Of a stretch of 7,699 bases of DNA, positions 1 through 6,417 are shown in pieces. The notes below the pieces were generated by a model. The model ran no database searches. It saw only the letters and a list, made by a program, of their open reading frames with translations, and was not told the DNA's origin. Source of the DNA: Pseudomonadota bacterium. Lineage in GTDB: Bacteria > Pseudomonadota > Gammaproteobacteria > Steroidobacterales > Woeseiaceae. Every line of letters begins with the position of its first letter. The stretch's first letter is position 1. The stretch is taken from contig JADFGH010000101.1 in NCBI GenBank assembly GCA_022567775.1, positions 1 to 7,699 of the forward strand, written 5' to 3'. Made by a program: the position numbers and the translations under genes.

Positions 1-223
1 TAACCAGAAGATCGCCAACGTCCACCAGGGTGCCATCGAGCGGGCATTGCGTGAAGCAAACGTCGATACGATGTTGCATGGTCACACGCATCGGCCTGGA
101 ATCCACAGGTTCAACCTGGACGGCGAGCCGGCGTCACGGATTGTGCTGGGTGACTGGTTTACACAGGGCAGTGTGGTGCGCTGGGATGAGAGCGGGCCGG
201 TGTTGAGTGTGTTGCAGCGCTAG
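1..223 (+). CDS. lpxH: UDP-2,3-diacylglucosamine diphosphatase, C-terminal part (5' end outside the window)
   Basis: This is the last 73 codons of a gene that enters from the left edge, read in the frame starting at position 2 and ending with TAG at 221-223. The visible protein contains LHGHTHRPGIH followed by RIVLGDWFTQGSV, which is the C-terminal signature of LpxH. This peripheral inner-membrane metallophosphoesterase cleaves UDP-2,3-diacylglucosamine to lipid X and UMP in lipid A synthesis. The GHTHRP histidines belong to the calcineurin-like metal site; the N-terminal metal ligands lie outside the window. The C-terminal tail ends in SVLQR, about where family members end, so the gene does not look truncated at this end. 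It converges on miaE, with only an inverted repeat between them. Related UDP-diacylglucosamine hydrolases of the same superfamily are the only real alternative. Confidence 0.9.
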   Translation, partial: NQKIANVHQGAIERALREANVDTMLHGHTHRPGIHRFNLDGEPASRIVLGDWFTQGSVVRWDESGPVLSVLQR

Positions 224-231
224 CCAGGGTA

Positions 232-297
232 TCGCTCGCCGGGGCGGGCTCCTGCGAAATTCTTGAATAAACTGTAGGAGCTCGCCCCAGCAAGCGA
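232..297. repeat. REP-like imperfect inverted repeat between convergent lpxH and miaE
   Basis: Two 24-nt arms (232-255 and 274-297) are inverted copies of each other with 20 of 24 positions matching, separated by an 18-nt AT-rich loop (256-273). All four mismatches are transitions, so each can form a wobble pair on one strand. The right arm reads GTAGGAGCTCGCCCC and continues through AGCAAGCGA. This closely resembles, from memory, the Pseudomonas REP core with GTAGGAGC followed by GAGC and TCGCGA-like blocks. Lying between two gene ends, it probably forms a hairpin in both transcripts and could stop transcription or protect mRNA 3' ends. There is no T tract on either side, so it is not a classic intrinsic terminator. 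Confidence 0.75.
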
Positions 298-309
298 AGC
301 AAACTCGAT

Positions 310-924
310 TTACGCGGGAACACCTGAGTGGAAGCGGAACTGTTCATCGGGTGAGGTGATCAGCCTGGCTTCCAGCGTCTTGAGTTCACCAAGCCTTTGA
401 TTGAATGCATCTTCGTCGAGTTGCGCCTCCGACCTGGCGAACCCCAGGTAATGTTCGAAATGCCTGGCCTCGGAGTCCAGCAGTCCCGCATAAAACTTGC
501 CTAAATTGTCCGGCAGATGAGGTATGAGTGCGGCGAAGCGCTCGCAGGACCGGGCCTCGATCAGCGCGCCAACCAGCAGCAAGTCCAGCAGTCTTTCCGG
601 TTCATTGTTGCGCACCGCATCGCGCAATGATCCGGCATAGCGGGATGCGGAGAGTTGCTCGAACGGTAGCGACATCTCCTGCATGATCTTCCTGACCTGC
701 TCGAAATGTCTGAGTTCTTCGCGGGCAAGGCGCGACATGCGCGTGACGAGCGCGGTTTTTTCCGGATAGCGGTAGATGAATGCCAGCGCCGTGGATGCCG
801 CCTTCAGTTCGCAATTTGCGTGGTCCAGCAGCAACTCCGGCAGCCGATTGCGCGCCTCTTCAATCCACTCGTCAGGCGTCGGCGTGTCGAAAAACGCCGC
901 AATGTTTTCAGGCACTGATCGCAT
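310..924 (-). CDS. miaE: tRNA-(2-methylthio-N6-isopentenyladenosine(37)) hydroxylase
   Basis: MiaE uses a non-haem diiron centre and O2 to hydroxylate the isopentenyl group of ms2i6A at position 37 of tRNAs, after MiaA and MiaB have acted. I chose the ATG at 924, giving 204 residues. Its A is shared with the TGA of the upstream kinase gene (TGATG), typical of coupled translation. In-frame TTG (933) and GTG (927) starts would add only three or two residues. Counting from the TTG start, the expected four-helix diiron ligands are present: E42 (in NCELKAA), E73 and H76 (in REELRHFEQV), E126 (in LIEARSCERF) and E155/H158 (in SEARHFEHY). The length fits the family. It ends just before the inverted repeat at 232-297. 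The diiron signature and the DHAxCELKAA block make another ferritin-like protein unlikely. Confidence 0.9.
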   Translation of the reverse strand: MRSVPENIAAFFDTPTPDEWIEEARNRLPELLLDHANCELKAASTALAFIYRYPEKTALVTRMSRLAREELRHFEQVRKIMQEMSLPFEQLSASRYAGSLRDAVRNNEPERLLDLLLVGALIEARSCERFAALIPHLPDNLGKFYAGLLDSEARHFEHYLGFARSEAQLDEDAFNQRLGELKTLEARLITSPDEQFRFHSGVPA

Positions 925-2126
925 CACAGCCAATCGAGCATCTCGGCCGCACTTTGAATACGGTCTTCCGGTTTCTTTGCCAGCAGCTTGTTGATGACCG
1001 CCTGATGCTGGCTCAGGCGAGGCGGCAGGACCGGCAATGGCGCCTCGCTATGCTTGAAAATAATGCCCATCGCATTTTTGCCGCGATAGGGTTTTTCGCC
1101 GGTGAGCATTTCATAGAAGATGACGCCGAGACTGTACACATCGCTACGTTCATCCACATCGCGCCCGCGGCCCTGCTCCGGACTCATGTAATAGGGCGTA
1201 CCGATTATCTGGCCTCTGCCCGTTATTTCCCGATCGAGTGGCATCCGTTTTGCCAGGCCGAAATCGATCAGCGCGATACTATCGTCTTCGCGTAACATGA
1301 TGTTGCCGGGCTTCAGGTCTCTGTGCAGGATGCCGACCGAATGCAGATCGGCCAGTGCACCCGCAATCTGACGCGTGTAATCAACCGCGTCACTCTCCAG
1401 GATGCCACTTTCGATTTTTTGTTTGAGATTACCGCCCGGCAGATACTCCATCGCGATGTGAGCGTGATCGTCGCTAACCCCGAGGTCGTATATCTGCACG
1501 ATATTCGGGTGCTCCAGTTCTGCGATTATCTCGTATTCCTGGAGGAAGCGATCGAATGCACCCACGCCCTCGGAGAAATCCGGGACCTGCCTGAATACTT
1601 TGAGCACGATTTTTATGCCGGCCGATTCTTTTTCCGCAAGATAAACGGCGGAGTGATCGCTGACCGCAAGCCGGTTCAGGAAACGATAGCCCTTGATCAG
1701 CGGGTTGATGCCGGTCTCAATGTCGCCGACGAAGAGAGTGTGTGTCGAGGCTACGCGGTGCCGTGCTCGCAGCAAGTCGTCCATTACAACGACCAGCGCG
1801 TCGTGATGGATCTTCTTCCGATCTATGAATGCGTCCGTGCCGATCTTGATGGCAGCGGCTCGTCCACCGGTACCGAAATAGACGATCGCCGGAAATCCAG
1901 GCGTCTTTACGAATTGTTTCAGAGTCGAGAGCGGGTCACGCCTGCCCTGTTTGTCGCCAAGCAGGATAAGGTCGTTGCCGGCCCCTGAAAACTCTTCAGG
2001 CAGATGACCGGCCTCGATGGGATCGTACGCGGAAATAATCGCATCGGGCCAATGCGTCGTCACGTGGTGCATAAGCAGGCTGCGAAACTCGACCTGCCCG
2101 TCAATGATCATGACCTTGATACTCAT
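924..2126 (-). CDS. Hanks-type serine/threonine protein kinase with N-terminal pseudo-receiver domain
   Basis: From the ATG at 2126 the protein has 400 residues. A longer frame runs to 2294 but overlaps the end of purF and adds a low-complexity Arg/Pro/Trp stretch, so I reject it. Residues 1-120 look like a NarL-type receiver: KVMIIDGQVEFRSLL, then DLILLGD, then GTDAFIDRKKI. The usual phospho-acceptor Asp is Gly57, one acidic-pocket Asp is Gly10, and the conserved Lys is Arg103 or shifted to Lys104. Residues ~145-400 are a kinase: Lys176 (VLKVF), Glu197 in helix C, HRDLKPGN at 268-275, DFG at 288-290, a GTPYYMSPE activation segment at 309-317, Asp329 and Arg389. The nucleotide loop is AxSxxSxV (Ala154, Ser156, Ser159) instead of GxGxxGxV. 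No membrane segment or PASTA repeats are seen, so it should be cytosolic. It lies 28 bp after purF and overlaps miaE. The substrate is unknown. Confidence 0.85.
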   Translation of the reverse strand: MSIKVMIIDGQVEFRSLLMHHVTTHWPDAIISAYDPIEAGHLPEEFSGAGNDLILLGDKQGRRDPLSTLKQFVKTPGFPAIVYFGTGGRAAAIKIGTDAFIDRKKIHHDALVVVMDDLLRARHRVASTHTLFVGDIETGINPLIKGYRFLNRLAVSDHSAVYLAEKESAGIKIVLKVFRQVPDFSEGVGAFDRFLQEYEIIAELEHPNIVQIYDLGVSDDHAHIAMEYLPGGNLKQKIESGILESDAVDYTRQIAGALADLHSVGILHRDLKPGNIMLREDDSIALIDFGLAKRMPLDREITGRGQIIGTPYYMSPEQGRGRDVDERSDVYSLGVIFYEMLTGEKPYRGKNAMGIIFKHSEAPLPVLPPRLSQHQAVINKLLAKKPEDRIQSAAEMLDWL

Positions 2127-2154
2127 GCCAGCACTCTGCGCGTCAGCGCGGGCC

Positions 2155-3696
2155 CTACATGCCGACCGCGGTACCGGGGTCGTTTGCCTCTTCGGCCAGC
2201 TCCAGGTCCGGCATCTTGTACCTGGCTTCGCGTCTGGATTTAGCGCCGTCGGACCGCGCCTTCTCCAGCGCCCGCAGATAATCGTCGGTGACATCGTCGG
2301 TCACGTATTCGCCCGAGAAGCACGACGTATCGAATTGTGTGATGTGTGAATCATCGTGGCGTACGGCGCGAATGAGACCGTGCAGGTCCTGGTAAATCAG
2401 CCGGTCCGCGCCGATCAGTTCCTCGATTTTTTCGACCGAGCGGCCACTGGCGATCAGCTCCGATGCTGCGGGCATGTCTATGCCGTAAACGTTCGGATAG
2501 CGTACCGGCGGCGCGGCGGATGCGAAATAAACTTTGCGGGCGCCGGCTTCGCGGGCCATCCTGATGATCTGGCGTGAAGTCGTGCCGCGAACGATCGAGT
2601 CATCGACCAACAGCACGTTTTTGCCCCTGAACTCCAGGTCGATTGCGTTCAGCTTGCGGCGCACGGATTGCGCACGTTCGGCCTGGCCAGGCATGATGAA
2701 GGTACGGCCGATATATCGGTTCTTGACAAACCCTTCGCGATATTTGACGCCGAGATGATAGGCAACCGGTACCGCCGCAGTACGACTCGTGTCAGGAATT
2801 GGAATGACGACGTCGATGTCGTGGTCCGGCCATTCCCGCACAATCTGGCCGGCCAGTTGCGCGCCCATTCGCAGGCGCGCTTTGTAAACGGACAGGTCGT
2901 CGATGATGGAATCCGGTCTTGCGAAATACACGAATTCGAAAATACAGGGCGAGCAACTCGTTGCGTCGGCGTACTCGCGGCTGTGCATGACTCCTGCGTT
3001 CTCGATGAATACCGCTTCGCCCGGACCTATATCGCGCAACTTTTCGAATTGCAGCAAATCAAGCGCGACGCTCTCGGACGCGACCATGTATTCGGCTCCG
3101 TCGCGCGTTTCCCGGCGACCGACAACGATCGGCCGGATACCGTTCGGGTCGCGGAAGGCGACAATGCCATGCCCGATGATCATTGCAACGACGGCGTAAC
3201 CGCCCGAACAACGTTTGTGAACAGCCTCAACGGCATCGAAAATCTGATCCGGCGACGGCCTGCCGCTGGCCCTGATCTGCAACTCGTGCGCAAAGACATT
3301 CAGAAGCACTTCCGAATCAGAGCTCGTATTCAGGTGCCGATGATCTTCCCGTGTCAGGCGATCGGCAAGCGCCCGATAATTTGTCAGGTTACCATTGTGC
3401 GCGAGACAAATGCCGTACGGCGAATTGACGTAAAAGGGCTGCGCCTCTGACGACTGGGCTCCCCCGGCGGTCGGGTAACGAATATGTCCCATGCCGACAT
3501 TGCCGGTCAGGCGCAACATGTGGCGCGTCCGGAACACGTCGCGAACCAGGCCGTTGCTCTTGCGTACGTTAAGTCCATTCTCACCCCAGGTCACGATGCC
3601 CGCCGCATCCTGCCCGCGGTGCTGCAGGACAGTCAGCGCATCGTAGATCGCCTGGTTAACAGGTTTTTTTCCAACTATTCCGACAATGCCGCACAT
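2155..3696 (-). CDS. purF: Amidophosphoribosyltransferase
   Basis: PurF makes 5-phosphoribosylamine from PRPP and glutamine, the committed step of de novo purine synthesis. The 513-residue protein starts MCGIVGIVG, so Cys2 becomes the N-terminal nucleophile after Met removal. Glutaminase residues are visible: Arg74 in HIRYPTAG, Asn102-Gly103 in AHNGNLTNY, and Asp128 in SSDSEV. The phosphoribosyltransferase half has the flexible loop [11 protein letters not shown] (326-336) and the PRPP loop [13 protein letters not shown] (362-374) with Asp365-Asp366. The length is close to the E. coli enzyme (about 505). The last ~15 residues are a variable tail. It follows cvpA by 35 bp as in E. coli. The start is preceded by an A-rich stretch with AAGAAA, a weak ribosome binding site. 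I see no PurR-like operator in the 35-bp gap. Confidence 0.98.
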   Translation of the reverse strand: MCGIVGIVGKKPVNQAIYDALTVLQHRGQDAAGIVTWGENGLNVRKSNGLVRDVFRTRHMLRLTGNVGMGHIRYPTAGGAQSSEAQPFYVNSPYGICLAHNGNLTNYRALADRLTREDHRHLNTSSDSEVLLNVFAHELQIRASGRPSPDQIFDAVEAVHKRCSGGYAVVAMIIGHGIVAFRDPNGIRPIVVGRRETRDGAEYMVASESVALDLLQFEKLRDIGPGEAVFIENAGVMHSREYADATSCSPCIFEFVYFARPDSIIDDLSVYKARLRMGAQLAGQIVREWPDHDIDVVIPIPDTSRTAAVPVAYHLGVKYREGFVKNRYIGRTFIMPGQAERAQSVRRKLNAIDLEFRGKNVLLVDDSIVRGTTSRQIIRMAREAGARKVYFASAAPPVRYPNVYGIDMPAASELIASGRSVEKIEELIGADRLIYQDLHGLIRAVRHDDSHITQFDTSCFSGEYVTDDVTDDYLRALEKARSDGAKSRREARYKMPDLELAEEANDPGTAVGM

Positions 3697-3731
3697 TTTT
3701 TTCTTTGCTTATCGTTTAATTATCGCGAGAC

Positions 3732-4262
3732 TTAAGTGAAGTCCGGGAGGCCGAATTGAAAATCATCGATCATTTCATCCGGCTGTAATATTTCCAACCC
3801 TTTTGGCGCCATGACGTCGATCCAGTCCGCCACCGTTTCCGCGTACGGAATTAATTCGGATTCAAGCCACCAGGTTTCTGCGTCGAACGCGGCATAGCGA
3901 CCGAGAAGCACAAACAGACCAATCAACACCACCGCGCGGAGCAGCCCGAATACGGCGCCGAGCGACCGGTCGGTTCCTGATAGCCCGGCCATCCTGACGA
4001 TTTTCGAAACACCCCACCCGATCAGCCCGCCGATCGCGAGAATGATGATAAAGACGAGAAAGCGGCCGGCCCACAGCTCGAGTTCAGATGAGCCCATCGA
4101 GCCGCCCAACCAGCCACCCGCGTACGGACCGAGATGCAGTGCTGCCCAGATCGCGACCAGCAGTGCTGCGATGGCGATAGCTTCCCTGACGATTCCGCGA
4201 ATGGCGCCGACGACGATTGATGCGAGTACCGCAACAATAATCACAAAGTCGACAATGGTCAT
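3732..4262 (-). CDS. cvpA: CvpA family inner-membrane protein (colicin V production protein homologue)
   Basis: The protein has 176 residues with four predicted membrane helices at about 3-20, 27-45, 64-86 and 101-121, followed by a polar, acidic C-terminal tail. Family hallmarks are visible: GAIRGIVRE (19-27) between the first two helices and the block TDRSLGAVFGLLRA (97-110) before the last helix. CvpA was named in E. coli for a requirement in colicin V production, and later work links it to envelope stress tolerance; its biochemical activity is not established. It is slightly longer than E. coli CvpA (162 residues), the extra length lying in the tail. Its position directly before purF is the conserved arrangement. 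The ribosome binding site before the ATG is weak. Confidence 0.93.
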   Translation of the reverse strand: MTIVDFVIIVAVLASIVVGAIRGIVREAIAIAALLVAIWAALHLGPYAGGWLGGSMGSSELELWAGRFLVFIIILAIGGLIGWGVSKIVRMAGLSGTDRSLGAVFGLLRAVVLIGLFVLLGRYAAFDAETWWLESELIPYAETVADWIDVMAPKGLEILQPDEMIDDFQFGLPDFT

Positions 4263-4320
4263 CAGAGATATTTGGGGTCGAGTAACTTAAGGTTGGAGCA
4301 CTAAGCCGGGGTCGGGGAGA

Positions 4321-4329
4321 ATTCTAACA
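4321..4329 (-). promoter_or_regulatory. Candidate extended -10 promoter upstream of cvpA
   Basis: On the minus strand the sequence TGTTAGAAT fits an extended -10 element (TG, one base, then TAGAAT, five of six to consensus), with the TG at 4329-4328 and the hexamer at 4326-4321. No convincing -35 lies 16-19 bp upstream, which is tolerable for an extended -10 promoter. It sits in the 104-bp dedD-cvpA gap, about 58 bp before the cvpA start, and could give cvpA-purF-kinase-miaE their own transcript. Based on motif matching by eye only. Confidence 0.3.
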
Positions 4330-4366
4330 GAACGGTCGCTTTTCGCACCTCGGCTGATGACGCGGG

Positions 4367-4936
4367 TCACGGGTGCGGCACAACCTGTCCGTCGTGTCCG
4401 GACTTGCCCAGCTGGGCCGCCACCGCCTCTGCACTGTCACGGTCCTCCTGCGGTCCGATTCGCACCCGGTGCAGCGCACCCGTTCCTGTCTTCAGCTGGC
4501 TCAGGAATGCGGCGTAGCCTTGCTCCCGCAAACTCGCGGCCAGCCGCTCCGCATTTTGCTGGTTCGAGAAACTGCCGAGCTGAACCGCCCACATGCCGGT
4601 CGATGACTGTGTTGAAACCGGCGCTTTCCCGTCAACGCGGAGCGCTGCTGATGCAGCCGCTTTTGCGGCTGCCGGAGGCTGCGTTCTGGCGGCTTCGGGT
4701 TGCCTCTCCGCCGCGGCCGGCGAAGGCGTGCTGGTCGGAACAGGCTCTGTACGGTCGAGATTCAGCACGACAGTCTGCGTCGTGCGCTGCTGGTGGTTCT
4801 GGCCAGGCAAGCTAACAACTTCGCTGACGGTTTCGGCATCGTTTGAGGGCCCGTCGAGAAACACGGGTACGATCAATACTGCCGCAGCGACGAGTACGAT
4901 CGCTCCAATTACGCGTTCTTGCAATGCTCTATCCAT
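4367..4936 (-). CDS. dedD: DedD-like cell division protein with SPOR domain
   Basis: The 189-residue protein has a short cytoplasmic N-terminus (MDRALQER), one membrane helix at about 9-27, a long Ala/Pro/Thr/Gln-rich periplasmic linker (about 29-112), and a C-terminal SPOR domain (about 114-187) with WAVQLGSF and RVRIGP. SPOR domains bind denuded glycan strands of septal peptidoglycan, so the protein should localise to the division site as E. coli DedD does. The N-terminal pattern (charged residues, then IGAIVLVA, then FLDG) and the place between folC and cvpA match DedD. Residue-level identity in the linker is not expected. The ATG at 4936 lacks a recognisable Shine-Dalgarno sequence, but the start fits the membrane anchor. 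A different SPOR protein is possible; synteny decides the name. Confidence 0.88.
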   Translation of the reverse strand: MDRALQERVIGAIVLVAAAVLIVPVFLDGPSNDAETVSEVVSLPGQNHQQRTTQTVVLNLDRTEPVPTSTPSPAAAERQPEAARTQPPAAAKAAASAALRVDGKAPVSTQSSTGMWAVQLGSFSNQQNAERLAASLREQGYAAFLSQLKTGTGALHRVRIGPQEDRDSAEAVAAQLGKSGHDGQVVPHP

Positions 4937-4958
4937 TATTTAGTGCAAAACTGATGCC

Positions 4959-4973
4959 CTCAGCGACGCTGAG
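4959..4973. promoter_or_regulatory. Perfect 7-bp dyad (possible operator or 5' mRNA hairpin)
   Basis: CTCAGCG and CGCTGAG form a perfect inverted repeat around one central base. Read on the minus strand, it begins in the last two bases of the candidate -10 hexamer and covers the predicted transcription start, the usual place for a repressor operator. It could equally form a small stem at the 5' end of the dedD mRNA, although a one-base loop would shorten the stem. It does not resemble the E. coli PurR site. Confidence 0.4.
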
Positions 4974-4999
4974 TATAGCGTATCGGAATCTGCTGTCCT
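4972..4999 (-). promoter_or_regulatory. Candidate sigma70-type promoter upstream of dedD
   Basis: On the minus strand a -35-like AGGACA (4999-4994, four of six to TTGACA) is separated by 16 bp from TATACT (4977-4972, five of six to TATAAT). The start would fall near 4965, giving a leader of about 29 nt before the dedD ATG at 4936. The location in the 107-bp folC-dedD gap supports an internal promoter for dedD and the genes beyond it. Evidence is motif matching only. Confidence 0.4.
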
Positions 5000-5004
5000 G
5001 ACCC

Positions 5005-5041
5005 AAAAAAATCGGCGAATCTGGCGGCGCGTCCTGGCGCC
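5005..5041 (-). terminator. Weak possible terminator after folC
   Basis: Just after the folC stop codon the minus strand has GGCGC-CAGGAC-GCGCC (5041-5026), a 5-bp GC stem with a six-base loop, and seven consecutive T residues at 5011-5005. The T run starts about 14 bases after the stem, too far for a textbook intrinsic terminator. Alternative pairings with the CGCC nearer to the T run are possible but short. Partial attenuation between folC and dedD is the most I would infer. Confidence 0.2.
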
Positions 5042-5043
5042 TG

Positions 5044-6354
5044 TTACGCAGGTTCTTCACCGGTCAGGACACTGGTTTGTTGCAGCCATTCGAGTGCCGG
5101 CCCGACGGCGTAAAACGACCCGGTAACCAGGATCAGTTCATCCGCAGCGGCCCGCCGGTCGCCAAGCTCCAGGGCCCCGGGTATGGTTTCCGCAATCCTG
5201 CAGGGCTTCATGCTGCAGTTCGCGATTTTTTGTGCCAGTGACGCTGCAGGCTCGGCCCTGGTTCCCTGCAGCGGGACCGCAATCCACGAATCGACCAGTT
5301 TTGACAACGGTTCGACAATCCCCTGCACATCCTTGTCGGCGAGCATGCCAACGACAGCCGTTATTCCTCCCTGGTGCGACAGGTCGGCGAGCGCTTCGGC
5401 GAGCACGGCTGCCGCGGCCGGATTGTGTGCCACGTCGAGGACCCAGGTGCGGCGCGAGTTGATGACCTGGAAGCGGCCCGGGAGCGACAGTTTGGCAAAG
5501 GCGTCATTGACCTGCGTCGTCGTCAGAATTTGCTCGAGGCCCATCGCTTCGATGACCGCAAGCACCGCTGCTGCATTCTGTATCTGTATGCCGCCCGCCA
5601 GTGCCGGTGGAAAAAGACCTGCAAGCCTGGTCTGTCGTCCGTACCACGACCACGATGCGAGAGCCTCGTTGCTTTTCTCGTATCCGAAGTCCACTCCTGC
5701 AAGACGCAGGTCCGCACCGATAATTGCCGCATGTTTGCATATCGCGCCGGACGATTCTGCCGCGCCGTAAACGACCGGCTTCGATGGTCTCATGATGCCG
5801 GCTTTTTCTGCCGCAATTGACTCGGTGTCGCTGCCGAGCCAGGCGGTGTGGTCGAGCGCTATGTTCGTGATAAGACAGGCATCGGGTTCAATGGCATTCA
5901 CTGCGTCGAGGCGGCCACCCATGCCGATCTCCAGAATTAAGGTGTCAGCAGCCGATTCCGCGAACGCAACGAGCGCCGCCAGCGTCCCGAACTCGAAATA
6001 AGTCAGCGGCACCTCCAGTCGTGCGCACTGCACACGCTCGAAGGCAGCAATAATCCCGGCATCGCTGGCCGCAACACCATTAATACGAATACGTTCGTTG
6101 TATCGAAGCACATGCGGTGACGTGTAGCACGCGACTTTGTATCCGGCATTCGCGAATAGCGCTTCGAGCATCGCGACGCTCGAGCCTTTACCGTTGGTTC
6201 CTGCAACATTGATGACGCGTTCGGCTCGGGACAGGTCCAGGCGCTTAAGCACTGCGCTTACGCGATCGAGCCCGAGATCGATTTCCCGCGGCGACAGCGT
6301 TTCGAGCCACGCCAGCCAGTCGTCAAGACAAGTGAATGAACCGGTCTGGTTCAT
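5044..6354 (-). CDS. folC: Bifunctional folylpolyglutamate synthase / dihydrofolate synthase
   Basis: FolC adds glutamate to dihydropteroate to form dihydrofolate and then extends reduced folates with further glutamates. The 436-residue protein is a typical Mur-ligase-family enzyme. Visible motifs: the ATP P-loop GTNGKGS (52-58), YTSPH (77-81), Glu142 in LEIGMGGRLDA, His169 in ALDHT, Lys184 in AAEKAGI (the expected carbamylated lysine), LPGRF (291-295) and DVAHNP (307-312). The NGKGS loop followed by TSPH separates it from MurC-F. It lies 63 bp after accD, as in E. coli. The ATG at 6354 starts the protein where the family normally starts; the ribosome binding site is weak (GATGGG about 6 bases upstream). 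Whether both activities are present cannot be read from sequence, but gammaproteobacterial FolC usually has both. Confidence 0.96.
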   Translation of the reverse strand: MNQTGSFTCLDDWLAWLETLSPREIDLGLDRVSAVLKRLDLSRAERVINVAGTNGKGSSVAMLEALFANAGYKVACYTSPHVLRYNERIRINGVAASDAGIIAAFERVQCARLEVPLTYFEFGTLAALVAFAESAADTLILEIGMGGRLDAVNAIEPDACLITNIALDHTAWLGSDTESIAAEKAGIMRPSKPVVYGAAESSGAICKHAAIIGADLRLAGVDFGYEKSNEALASWSWYGRQTRLAGLFPPALAGGIQIQNAAAVLAVIEAMGLEQILTTTQVNDAFAKLSLPGRFQVINSRRTWVLDVAHNPAAAAVLAEALADLSHQGGITAVVGMLADKDVQGIVEPLSKLVDSWIAVPLQGTRAEPAASLAQKIANCSMKPCRIAETIPGALELGDRRAAADELILVTGSFYAVGPALEWLQQTSVLTGEEPA

Positions 6355-6417
6355 GCAGAGCCCATCTCATCAACCCTCATGAGCCGCGTTTCGGGCGCAC
6401 ATATTTCTATGCTGGTT

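Noticed and set aside
780..1295. 171-codon plus-strand frame across the miaE/kinase junction
   Set aside because: It runs antisense to two well-supported genes and has no recognisable motif.
1323..1988. 221-codon open frame on the plus strand, antisense to the kinase gene
   Set aside because: It mirrors the receiver/kinase coding sequence, has no domain signature and no supporting ribosome binding site.
2668..3450. 260-codon open frame on the plus strand, antisense to purF
   Set aside because: It lies wholly inside purF, whose motifs are unmistakable; its translation shows no recognisable domain and its length is explained by GC-rich codon bias.
5005..5011. Run of seven A on the plus strand (T run on the minus strand) as a strong folC terminator
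   Set aside because: The only GC stem nearby ends about 14 bases before the T run, so it is listed only as a weak candidate.
5183..5770. 195-codon plus-strand frame inside folC
   Set aside because: Ser/Ala/Arg-rich shadow translation opposite a clearly functional folC.
6351..6380. Nine-codon minus-strand ORF (MRVDEMGSA) whose stop overlaps the folC ATG as ATGA, a possible leader peptide
   Set aside because: It has no Shine-Dalgarno sequence and no attenuator-like codon run; a short ORF of this size is expected by chance in a 63-bp gap.
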